Assembly: GCA_903923905.1 (NCBI GenBank)
Contig: CAIXZH010000106.1
Location: forward strand, 27,773 to 91,772
Length of the DNA stretch: 64,000 nt
Direction of reading: 5' to 3'
DNA from: an uncultured Bacteroidia bacterium
GTDB taxonomy: Bacteria; Bacteroidota; Bacteroidia; Bacteroidales; Prolixibacteraceae
The first letter of the stretch is position 1; each line of letters opens with the position of its first letter. Of the stretch, positions 9,313-17,800 are shown piece after piece. The translations under genes were made by a program, and so were the position numbers. Below the pieces are notes generated by a model that saw only the letters and a program-made list of their open reading frames with translations, was not told the DNA's origin and did not search any database.

Positions 9313-9993
9313 TTACTCTTCTCTTAAGACGTATCCCATACCAATTACCGTATGAATTAGCTTTACCGAAAAGCCTTTGTCCACCTTATTCCGGAGAAAA
9401 TTAATGTAAACTTCTACCACGTTGGTATTCATTTCAAAATTGGTTCCCCATACATTTTCAAGGATACTTGTTCGGGATAACACCCGGTTAGCATTGGAAA
9501 GCAGAAATTCGAGCAACCTGAATTCCTTGGAGGTTAAGGGTATTTTCACACCCGATCGGGTTACGATTTTTGTTTCAGTATTCAATACCAGATCTGCAAT
9601 TTCGTATAGTTTATTGGAATATCCTAACCCTTTTCGCCGGAGAATAACGTTGATGCGAGCAAACAACTCTTTGAATGCAAAAGGTTTGACTAAATAATCA
9701 TCTGCTCCGGTCTGCAATCCTTTTACAATATCTTCAGTGCTGCCCAGGGCAGTAAGCATAAGTATCGGCACCGAAAAACCCTGGCTCTCACGAAATCTTT
9801 TACAAAATTCAAGTCCGTTCATATGGGGAAGAATCACATCAAGAACAATAACGTCATACAGTGTTGAACATGCAAGACTTAAACCTATAGCTCCATCATA
9901 GGCAATATCAACAATATGCCCTTCTTCCTGAAGTCCTTGCCTGATAAAGGATGAAACATTGACTTCGTCTTCAATAACCAGGATATTCGCCAT
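9313..9993 (-). CDS. OmpR/PhoB-family response regulator (CusR-like)
   Basis: 226 residues. The receiver domain has D9 and phospho-acceptor D52 (LDVILPHMNG) and the TGADDYLVKPF loop; a winged-helix DNA-binding domain occupies about 130-223 (LTSKEFRLLEFLLSN, VVEVYINFLRNKVD). It lies 35 bases downstream of the RND pump gene and directly before its kinase. Regulators of this family bind direct repeats with an 11-bp period; such a repeat is found at 15684-15714 upstream of the first gene of the operon, suggesting autoregulation. Confidence 0.93.
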   Translation of the reverse strand: MANILVIEDEVNVSSFIRQGLQEEGHIVDIAYDGAIGLSLACSTLYDVIVLDVILPHMNGLEFCKRFRESQGFSVPILMLTALGSTEDIVKGLQTGADDYLVKPFAFKELFARINVILRRKGLGYSNKLYEIADLVLNTETKIVTRSGVKIPLTSKEFRLLEFLLSNANRVLSRTSILENVWGTNFEMNTNVVEVYINFLRNKVDKGFSVKLIHTVIGMGYVLREE

Positions 9994-10028
9994 GCTTTTA
10001 TCGGAAATTATTTCTAAAAATAAGCAAT

Positions 10029-13000
10029 TTATTTCCGGTATTTACCTAAATGCCGTTTATCGAATTTACGGTATGCAAAACTGAATATCAGCGGGAAGAC
10101 CCATAATGAAAAGATCATTGCACAAAGAATACCCCCAATGACCACCCTTGCCAGCGGACGCGAACTTTCAGACCCAATGCCATGAGACAAGGCTGCCGGC
10201 AATAATCCGATTGCGGCCATTAAAGCGGTCATAAGCACGGGGCGGATCCGGGCATTTACCCCCGATTTTATAGCACTGTACAACGACTCTGGTCCTTTCC
10301 ACATTTTATTCATGTTTTCTTTAAATATGGTAATAAGTATGATCCCATCCTGAATGCAAATACCGCAAAGGGCTATGAATCCTATACCTGCTGCAATACT
10401 AAAATTTGTACCTGTTACATACAAAGCGATGATACCTCCGACCAACGCAAACGGGACATTCAGAAATACCAATAAAGAGTCCTTAAGATTTCCAAACATA
10501 CTGAACAGCAGGATAAATATAAGCAATAAACTGATTGGTACGACTCCAGCAAGCCGTTTCTGAGCCCGCTCCTTATTTTCAAAATCCCCCTGCCAGGCCA
10601 TGCTGTAACCTCTTTTCAAAATAACTTTCTTATTCACTTTTTTTTGGGCTTCAGCTACAGTACTGCCCATATCGCGGCCTCGCGTAGAAAACTTGAGAGC
10701 GGCATATCGCTGGTTTTCATCCCTGTAGATCAGACAAGCGCCTGTCTTTCTGCTGATTTCGGCAATTGATTTGATTGGCACCTTGGAGCCGTTCTGGGTA
10801 GGAACCAACAAGTTTCCAATATCCTCCTGTGTTTTACGATATTCTTCCGGCAGACGAATCCTGATATCATAGGTCTCAATTCCTTCATACAGGGTCGAAG
10901 CAACCTGACCGCCAATTGCCATGGCAAGAACTGCATTGGCATTTGCGGTGGAGACGCCATACAAAGCCATCTTTTGCTGATCGAGGTTTACATCGATCTC
11001 AGGCTGGCCGATATTGTGGATCACACCCAGGTCCTCTACACCGTGAATATCCTTCATTACATTATAAACTTCATTCAGTTTCTGTTCCATATAATTTAAT
11101 GAGTCGCCGTAGATTTTTACACAGATCGACCCTTTTACACCCGATACAGCCTCTTCTACATTGTCCATGATGGGCTGCGAAAAGTTAAGGTTAACCCCGG
11201 GGATTACCGAAAGCTTCCTGCTCATCTGATCAATCAGTTCTTCCTTTGAGATCTTCGGGTTCCATTCCGACTCAGGTAGGATAACGACATCAAATTCATT
11301 GTTATAAAATCCGGCAACATCAGTTCCGTCGTCAGGCCGGCCAGTTTGAGAGACCACACATTTCACCTGAGGGAAAGTCATCAGTATATTTCTGGTCTGA
11401 ATCGAGACATCAACCCCCTTTTTCAATGAAGCACTATAAGGCAACTGAACACGCAACCATATAGCCCCCTCATTTAGTTGAGGCAGGAACTCAGACCCAA
11501 GGAATTTAAAACTATACAATCCTGCAACTACCGCAATTGCAGAAATAATCAATACCAATTTTCTCTTTTTAAAATGGGCCTCAAAACCACCCAGCATAAT
11601 TTTGTGCATAAAGAGTACAAAAGGATTATGCCTCTCTTGAACATTCTTATTGAGCAACATTGAAATCAATACCGGCACCAGGGTAAGTGTGGTAATGAGG
11701 GCGCCAATCAATGCAAAACCAAGGGTATAAGCCAATGGAGAAAACATCTTTCCCTCTACTTTCTGAAAGGCAAAAATTGGAATAAGACAGGTAATAATGA
11801 TCACTTTTGAGAAGAAAATAGCTTTACCCATTCGGGTTCCGACTATTTTGTACATCCCCATTTTGGACAGTTTGTTAAACTTTTCCATCCCAACCTCACT
11901 TACCTTCGAATTTAATGCCACAAACAGCCCTTCCACCATTACCACTGCCCCATCGATAATAATTCCAAAGTCTACTGCACCCATCGACAATAAATTCGCC
12001 GTCATTCCCATCATCCTCAGGCATATAAAGGCAAACAACAAGGACATCGGGATAATGAGCGCCACGATAAGGGTAGTCCTCCAATCGAACAAGAACAATG
12101 AAACGAGTATGATTACAAATAAGATTCCTTCAATGAGATTATGAAGAACCGTATTGGTTGCATAGGAGATCAACGTGCTTCGGTCATAATAGGGGATGAT
12201 TTTTGTATCAGATGGCAAAATATCCTTGTTCAGCCTATCAATTTCCTTCTCGACCGCTGCAGCAACTTCTGAAGGGTTTTCCCCTTTCCGCATCACAACA
12301 ATACATTCAACCACATCATCCTCAGACGAAACAACCCGGTGACCGGTAGTATCCCTTACGGCATCGCTTCTCGTTATCCAGCCAAGCCTGGGAAGATTTG
12401 ATATTTCAACGGTTGCCACGTCCTTTACCAGGAGAGGCACACCACTATTATTCTGAATTATAATATTATTAATTTCATTTATATCGTTGATCAGACCTAT
12501 TCCCCGCACGGCATATGCTTCATCATTCTCAAAAATCATATCTCCGCCAATGTTGATATTGGTATTCTGAACAGCGGTAAAAACATCGAGTGGCGTAAGA
12601 CCAAGCGAAGTGAGCTTGCCTGGATTAACCTTAATTTCATAGGTTTTTGTTTTACCCCCAAAGCTGTTCAGGTCGGCTACGCCAGGTACAGATCTCAGGT
12701 GACGGTCTATTACCCAGTCTTGGATGCTTTTCAGTTCCCGGACATCCCGGAAAGTACTTTTAATCGTATAGCGGAAAATCTCCCCGGTAGGTCCTGTTGG
12801 CGGCTGAATAGCAGGGATAATGCCGGGAGGGAGGGAAGCATTGTTGATTAGTCCCATCACCTGCATTCTGGCCTGTGGATCTTTTACATCATCCTCGAAA
12901 ATAACTTTCACGTACGATAACCCGAATATGCTCGTTGAGCGGAGGCTTGTCTTTTTCTGAACCGGATTCAGGGCGATTTCCAATGGGATGGTTATTTTTT

Positions 13001-13196
13001 TTTCCACCTCCTCAGCGCTTCTGCCCGGCCATTGGGTGATCACATCTATTTCAGTATTTGTAACGTCGGGAAAGGCCTCGATCGGCATATCCTTAAAAAC
13101 GATAATACCGGTAACAACCAGTGCACTGGAAGCAAATAGTATGAAATACCTGTTTAATAATGAAAACGATATGATGGATCTTAGAAACCTGGTCAT
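10029..13196 (-). CDS. Heavy-metal efflux RND transporter, CzcA/CusA type
   Basis: 1055 residues, normal for HME-RND pumps. It begins with the first membrane helix (LLNRYFILFASSALVVTGI), followed by the porter-domain motif PIEAFPDVTNTEIDVITQWPGRSAEEVE, the helix-4 proton-relay segment DFGIIIDGAVVMVEG diagnostic of the heavy-metal branch, and the second half with GIGFIALCGICIQDG. It should expel metal ions from cytoplasm or periplasm through the TolC-like protein using the proton gradient. Whether the metal is Cu/Ag or Zn/Co/Cd cannot be settled by eye. Its start is 17 bases from the adaptor stop. Confidence 0.96.
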   Translation of the reverse strand: MTRFLRSIISFSLLNRYFILFASSALVVTGIIVFKDMPIEAFPDVTNTEIDVITQWPGRSAEEVEKKITIPLEIALNPVQKKTSLRSTSIFGLSYVKVIFEDDVKDPQARMQVMGLINNASLPPGIIPAIQPPTGPTGEIFRYTIKSTFRDVRELKSIQDWVIDRHLRSVPGVADLNSFGGKTKTYEIKVNPGKLTSLGLTPLDVFTAVQNTNINIGGDMIFENDEAYAVRGIGLINDINEINNIIIQNNSGVPLLVKDVATVEISNLPRLGWITRSDAVRDTTGHRVVSSEDDVVECIVVMRKGENPSEVAAAVEKEIDRLNKDILPSDTKIIPYYDRSTLISYATNTVLHNLIEGILFVIILVSLFLFDWRTTLIVALIIPMSLLFAFICLRMMGMTANLLSMGAVDFGIIIDGAVVMVEGLFVALNSKVSEVGMEKFNKLSKMGMYKIVGTRMGKAIFFSKVIIITCLIPIFAFQKVEGKMFSPLAYTLGFALIGALITTLTLVPVLISMLLNKNVQERHNPFVLFMHKIMLGGFEAHFKKRKLVLIISAIAVVAGLYSFKFLGSEFLPQLNEGAIWLRVQLPYSASLKKGVDVSIQTRNILMTFPQVKCVVSQTGRPDDGTDVAGFYNNEFDVVILPESEWNPKISKEELIDQMSRKLSVIPGVNLNFSQPIMDNVEEAVSGVKGSICVKIYGDSLNYMEQKLNEVYNVMKDIHGVEDLGVIHNIGQPEIDVNLDQQKMALYGVSTANANAVLAMAIGGQVASTLYEGIETYDIRIRLPEEYRKTQEDIGNLLVPTQNGSKVPIKSIAEISRKTGACLIYRDENQRYAALKFSTRGRDMGSTVAEAQKKVNKKVILKRGYSMAWQGDFENKERAQKRLAGVVPISLLLIFILLFSMFGNLKDSLLVFLNVPFALVGGIIALYVTGTNFSIAAGIGFIALCGICIQDGIILITIFKENMNKMWKGPESLYSAIKSGVNARIRPVLMTALMAAIGLLPAALSHGIGSESSRPLARVVIGGILCAMIFSLWVFPLIFSFAYRKFDKRHLGKYRK

Positions 13197-13213
13197 TTTG
13201 TTAGCATTAGCGG

Positions 13214-14308
13214 TTAATTGTTCAATTCGCTGTAGATCTGGAGGGCTGTCGAAGCAATAACCTGATCCCCTTCATGAACACCTTCACGGAGGTAAGATTT
13301 ATTGCCCAGCGTGTTTAGTATAACCACCGGTGTGATATCGGCATTCCCTTTCCCTTTGTAAACCAATACATAATAGCGGCTTCGTTCGTATACCAGCGCC
13401 TCATTGGGGACACAAAGTGCATCTACCCCTTTCTCAGGATTGGATACAATGATACTGGCAAACATTTGCGGCTTCAAGATATAATCGGGGTTCTGTAAAA
13501 CCACCCTGACTTTAATAACCTTGCTGACAGGATCGAGTACATTGAGAATTTTATCCACCTTCCCGGTAAATACCTTTTCAGGGGCCGAGAGTATCCGAAC
13601 TTCCACATTATCCCCAATATTCACCTGCTCTACATTGGCTTCATAAACGTTTGCCTGCACCCACACATCCTTCAGATCAGATATTGTGAAAAGGTTAGTC
13701 GCGTTATCGGTGCGAACCATCGTATTATTTGTAACATTCTTTTGAACAACAAAACCGTGGATCGGTGATTTGATAATATAGTCTCCATTAATGTTGTTCC
13801 CATTAATTTTCAGCACCCGCTTTGCCATTTCAAGCTGCGATTCAGCCTGGTCATAGTTTACCTGTGCAGCAGTCACATCCAGGGTGGAAGCAAGGCCACT
13901 TTTGAAAAGATCATTTGTGGCATCCAGCAATTTTTTTGTGGCGGTTACATTGGTCTGTGCAATTATCAAACCGTTGCTGTATCCGGCCATTTCACTGCTT
14001 TTCACCACGGCCAACACTTCACCCCTGGTTACGTAGTCTCCAAGCTGAACTTTAACATCCTGCACATTACCACTAACCAGCGAGAATATATTTACCTGTT
14101 TATCCTGATTAAAATCAACCATTCCGGTCAGTTTTATAACATTGACCAGCGGACATCTTTTTACAGTTTCAATAACCAGAGTATGAAGTAGAGAATCGGG
14201 GATAACATATTTGGTTTTCTCCTCATGCCTCGGGCTATTTTCGCCACAACCCTGGAAAATAAAAGCGAGTGAAAATATTAGAATTGCCACGTTAATACTT
14301 GATTTCAT
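13214..14308 (-). CDS. RND efflux periplasmic adaptor lipoprotein (CusB/CzcB-like)
   Basis: 364 residues. A lipoprotein signal peptide ends in the lipobox FQGC at about residue 21. The hairpin (VTATKKLLDATNDLFKSGLASTLDVTAAQ) is flanked by lipoyl-like halves (VSGNVQDVKVQLGDYVTRGEVLAVV and IIKSPIHGFVVQKNV), then the beta-barrel and membrane-proximal domains. It links the inner-membrane pump to the outer-membrane channel. No His-rich metal-binding N-terminus of the CzcB type is visible. It is the second gene of the efflux operon. Confidence 0.94.
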   Translation of the reverse strand: MKSSINVAILIFSLAFIFQGCGENSPRHEEKTKYVIPDSLLHTLVIETVKRCPLVNVIKLTGMVDFNQDKQVNIFSLVSGNVQDVKVQLGDYVTRGEVLAVVKSSEMAGYSNGLIIAQTNVTATKKLLDATNDLFKSGLASTLDVTAAQVNYDQAESQLEMAKRVLKINGNNINGDYIIKSPIHGFVVQKNVTNNTMVRTDNATNLFTISDLKDVWVQANVYEANVEQVNIGDNVEVRILSAPEKVFTGKVDKILNVLDPVSKVIKVRVVLQNPDYILKPQMFASIIVSNPEKGVDALCVPNEALVYERSRYYVLVYKGKGNADITPVVILNTLGNKSYLREGVHEGDQVIASTALQIYSELNN

Positions 14309-14344
14309 TGGGCTATAATTATTTTTTGAAATTATCCGATTATC

Positions 14345-15634
14345 TTACTTGTTGAAAAAACTGGTGCCTGTCAGGTAATTGAGGTTTTCCAATGCATTCA
14401 CCTTGTTAAATAGAATTGAATTTAATTGAACTGAATTTTGCTTGTAGGAATCATAGAAAGTCAGAAAGTTCAGAAGATTGACAATCCTTTTCATGTAATT
14501 CTTCAACATTTCATTGGCCAGGGTATCAAAATTGGATGAAAAGGCGGGGTCAATCTCTTTATAAAGTTTATCTGCATCGATCGCTTTTTGAAATCCGCGG
14601 ACCACCTGTTCATCCAAAACCTTTTTTGTAAGCTGTAACTCTGTATTATTATAATCCATCAGAATCCGGGCATTTTTAATATTTCCCTGGTTACGGTTAA
14701 AAATAGGAATGGCAATGCCGATATTAACGGCATTAAAATTTGTAACGTAACTGCCATGCCTGTCAATGGCAACTCCTGCTGTAAAATCAGGGATTGCCAG
14801 TGCTTTCTGCAATGTATAGGTTTGCTTGCTCAGCAACAAATTGTCTTTTGCAATCTGAAGATCCGTTCGATTCAAATAGGCAGAGTCCAATAACGAATTT
14901 AAGCTAGCAGACTGTGGGTCAGTCCTGACGACCTTAGGGTCGATAGAGGGAAGCAGGTAATTAGTAGCCGGAACTTGCAGTAATAGTCTTGTCTGACTCT
15001 GCAGATCATTGATATTATCAATCAAAGTCAGGTATTCGTTCTGTAATGAATAGAGTTGAGCCTGGACTAGAACAATATCAGCCTCTGAAACATAACCTTT
15101 TCCTTTCACCTGATTATAGGCCGCCACAATCATTTTAAAGGAACGAATCTCCTCGTCATAAACTTTGGCTGTTTGCTGAAGGAAGTAAATATTATAAAAA
15201 TTGCTGTGAAGCGCTAATTTCAAGGTCCGCAAGAGGTCAGACAAATTGTCTTCGGCAAGTTTATAGTTCGTTTCTGCAATATTGGTCTGTTTTTTAATCT
15301 TTCGGGACAATATGATCATTTGCGATAGCTGGTAAGCCTGTTCTCCATTGGTAAAATCCTGTTCAAACCATTTTTTAGTTTGCGGGTTATAAGCACCCTG
15401 CTCAAAGCTGATTTCCGGGTTAGGATAAAGGCGGGCCTGAATGATAAGCGCCTTAGTCGCATCAACATTATATTTCTGTGCCAGTAACTGGAGGTTTTTA
15501 GCAATGAAAATGCGGTCGGCTTCCTGAATTGTAATTTTCAGGGTATCCCTATACACACCCTGCCCAACTGACAAAGAGCAACTTAGTATTAAGGGAATAA
15601 TGACCTGTAGCAATTGTTTTGTGTTCCGTATCAT
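14345..15634 (-). CDS. TolC-family outer-membrane efflux protein (CusC/CzcC-like)
   Basis: 429 residues, with a signal peptide (about 1-24, cleaved near SVGQ) and two outer-membrane efflux repeats with long helices (for example DLQIAKDNLLLSKQTYTLQKAL and IGIAIPIFNRNQGNIKNARI). The conserved NIGIAIPIFNRNQG turn is typical of the CzcC/CusC branch. It forms the outer-membrane exit duct of the tripartite pump. As first gene of the operon it lies directly downstream of the promoter and direct repeats at 15657-15716. Confidence 0.93.
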   Translation of the reverse strand: MIRNTKQLLQVIIPLILSCSLSVGQGVYRDTLKITIQEADRIFIAKNLQLLAQKYNVDATKALIIQARLYPNPEISFEQGAYNPQTKKWFEQDFTNGEQAYQLSQMIILSRKIKKQTNIAETNYKLAEDNLSDLLRTLKLALHSNFYNIYFLQQTAKVYDEEIRSFKMIVAAYNQVKGKGYVSEADIVLVQAQLYSLQNEYLTLIDNINDLQSQTRLLLQVPATNYLLPSIDPKVVRTDPQSASLNSLLDSAYLNRTDLQIAKDNLLLSKQTYTLQKALAIPDFTAGVAIDRHGSYVTNFNAVNIGIAIPIFNRNQGNIKNARILMDYNNTELQLTKKVLDEQVVRGFQKAIDADKLYKEIDPAFSSNFDTLANEMLKNYMKRIVNLLNFLTFYDSYKQNSVQLNSILFNKVNALENLNYLTGTSFFNK

Positions 15635-15656
15635 ATTTCTAATTTCTAATCGCGGA

Positions 15657-15716
15657 CAAATGTAAATTCGCGGTCTTAAACAGAAATAAAAAGCAGATTA
15701 AAATGAGATTAAAAAT
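15657..15716 (-). promoter_or_regulatory. Promoter and candidate CusR-type operator of the efflux operon
   Basis: On the minus strand a Bacteroidota -7 element TACATTTG lies at 15664-15657, with no TTTG box at the usual -33 distance. Instead TTTTAATCT occurs at 15714-15706 and 15703-15695, exactly 11 bases apart, with a degenerate third copy at 15692-15684. OmpR/PhoB-type regulators bind 11-bp-spaced direct repeats near -35 and often activate promoters lacking a good -35 box, so this is a likely site for the regulator at 9313. The rest of the intergenic stretch up to 16054 shows nothing convincing. Confidence 0.5.
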
Positions 15717-16054
15717 TAAAGGATTCGAAACAACTAAAAGTTACTTGCTTCAGAAGTTAGTTGCAAGATCACTACTTATTCCCAGCTTTGACATTCTGCC
15801 AAGTAATTGAACAATTCACATGCTCTATAGACCTAATGCTTGGGATTCAGTTAATTTCCCAAGCTGATTCCACCAGTAATCACTTTATTACCAACCTCCT
15901 ATCCGCAAAAGATCGCCACTCGTCCCATTTTTTCACGGATTATACCGTTGACTGGTGATCGTGACGATGCCAACCATAGGATTTAACTAATTTGGAGAGA
16001 ATTTGAGTGAATAACCGGCTTTTTTAATTCCTTTGCAGAATAAAGTGATTAAAT

Positions 16055-17800
16055 ATGGATAAATCCGTTCATTCTCCAAAGAACCGACTCAGTAAGCCGA
16101 GTATATTCAATTTGCTTAAACCATATTCCGGTAAGATCGTTCTGTTAACAATCATGGCGCTTCTTGGGAATGGGATTAACATGTTGATTCCAAAGATTAT
16201 TGCGCATGGCATTGATGACTTTTCGTTAAAACATTTTGACATGAAAAGTATCGGTTTTGAATTTATTGCTGCTGCTTCAGCCATTTTTATATTTACTATT
16301 TTGCAAAATATTATTCAAACCTATGTTTCCGAACAAGTGGCAAAAGATTTGCGATCACAACTTTCTGAAAAAATTTCGCGCCAAAGCTATGCTTATGTTC
16401 TTAAATCCAACCCATCAAAACTTCTGACAAACCTCACTTCCGATATCGATTCCATTAAAATGTTTGTTTCTCAGGCTTTTGTAACCATCGTATCATCAGT
16501 TTTTGTTATTATCGGCACTTGTATCCTACTCCTTCTTATCAACTGGAAACTGGCATTGGCAGTTATTTTAATAGTTCCTGTAATCAGTTTTGCATTTTTC
16601 ATTGTTCTGCGAAAAGTCAGGGTATTGTTTAAGCGGGGGAGAGAAATTATTGATCTTCTGAATAAAATTATTAACGAGAGCATCATGGGTTCCGCCTTGA
16701 TCCGTGTACTGAACTCTCAGCAGCCAGAAAGTATGAAATTTCTGGAGACTAATATAGAATCGCGAAATCTCGGACTATCTATTCTGCGACTGTTTGCCAC
16801 ACTGATTCCAACTATTATGTTTGTCGGTAACCTGGCAGTGATTACTATTCTTGCTCTTGGTGGTCATTTCGTGGTGGCTGGCAGTATGTCACTCGGCAAT
16901 TTTGCAGCCTTCAACAGTTATATTTTACTATTAATCTTCCCGATTCTTATGATCGGATTCATGAGCAGCATCATTGCCCAGGCATCCGCCTCTTATGTAA
17001 GGATATATGATGTAATGGAATCTCCTGATGAGGTTGAAACCGGAACAATTCAAAGCAAAATCAAAGGTGATATTTGTCTTAAAAATGTCTCCTTATATTA
17101 TGCAGAGAAACCGGTTCTTAAGAATATTTCATTTTCAGTACCGGCGGGAAGTAAAACAGCTCTTATCGGTCCCACAGCCGCAGGCAAAAGTCAGTTACTG
17201 TATTTGCTTACTAACCTTATTTCTCCAAGCCAAGGAATTATAGAATTTGATGGTATTGGCGCTGAGAAATATACCAGGGAGCTGTTTCACAGTCAAATAG
17301 GAATAGTATTTCAAGAAAGTGTTCTTTTCAACCTGAGTCTTCGCGAAAATATCGCCTTCAATGATCAGGTTACCGATGAGTCCTTGGAAAAGGCCATTGC
17401 GACCGCTGAATTAACCGAATTTATTGAATCTCTGCCCAATAAGCTCGAAACAATAGTATCTGAAAGGGGGACATCTCTTTCTGGTGGTCAAAAGCAACGG
17501 GTTATGCTTGCACGTGCCCTGGCTGTAAATCCAAGGATATTACTTTTGGATGATTTCACCTCCCGGGTTGATAGAAAGACCGAAAACAGAATTCTAGGCA
17601 ATCTTGTAAGAAACTATCCTGATTTGACTCTTATTTCTGTAACTCAAAAGATAGCACCGGTAAAACAATTTGAACAAATCATACTTCTTATGGAAGGTGA
17701 GTTGATCGCATCTGGTACCCATAAGGAATTAAAGGAAACCTCCCCTGAATATGTTCAAATCTATAGCTCACAACGAAGTACCCATCACTATGAACTATAA
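16055..17800 (+). CDS. ABC exporter half-transporter, subunit A (degenerate catalytic site)
   Basis: 581 residues: a six-helix permease domain (about 20-310) and an ATPase domain (about 335-570). Walker A is GPTAAGKS and the signature LSGGQKQR is canonical, but the Walker B ends LLLDD where the catalytic Glu should be and the H-loop His is replaced by Gln (SVTQK). These are hallmarks of the non-catalytic half of heterodimeric exporters such as TM287/288 and LmrCD. Its partner follows immediately with an 11-base overlap. The substrate is probably a drug or lipid-like compound, unknown from sequence. Confidence 0.93.
   Translation: MDKSVHSPKNRLSKPSIFNLLKPYSGKIVLLTIMALLGNGINMLIPKIIAHGIDDFSLKHFDMKSIGFEFIAAASAIFIFTILQNIIQTYVSEQVAKDLRSQLSEKISRQSYAYVLKSNPSKLLTNLTSDIDSIKMFVSQAFVTIVSSVFVIIGTCILLLLINWKLALAVILIVPVISFAFFIVLRKVRVLFKRGREIIDLLNKIINESIMGSALIRVLNSQQPESMKFLETNIESRNLGLSILRLFATLIPTIMFVGNLAVITILALGGHFVVAGSMSLGNFAAFNSYILLLIFPILMIGFMSSIIAQASASYVRIYDVMESPDEVETGTIQSKIKGDICLKNVSLYYAEKPVLKNISFSVPAGSKTALIGPTAAGKSQLLYLLTNLISPSQGIIEFDGIGAEKYTRELFHSQIGIVFQESVLFNLSLRENIAFNDQVTDESLEKAIATAELTEFIESLPNKLETIVSERGTSLSGGQKQRVMLARALAVNPRILLLDDFTSRVDRKTENRILGNLVRNYPDLTLISVTQKIAPVKQFEQIILLMEGELIASGTHKELKETSPEYVQIYSSQRSTHHYEL

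Noticed and set aside
15761..15958. Short plus-strand reading frame between the efflux operon and the ABC exporter
   Set aside because: No ribosome site, no recognisable motif, and composition like the non-coding surroundings.
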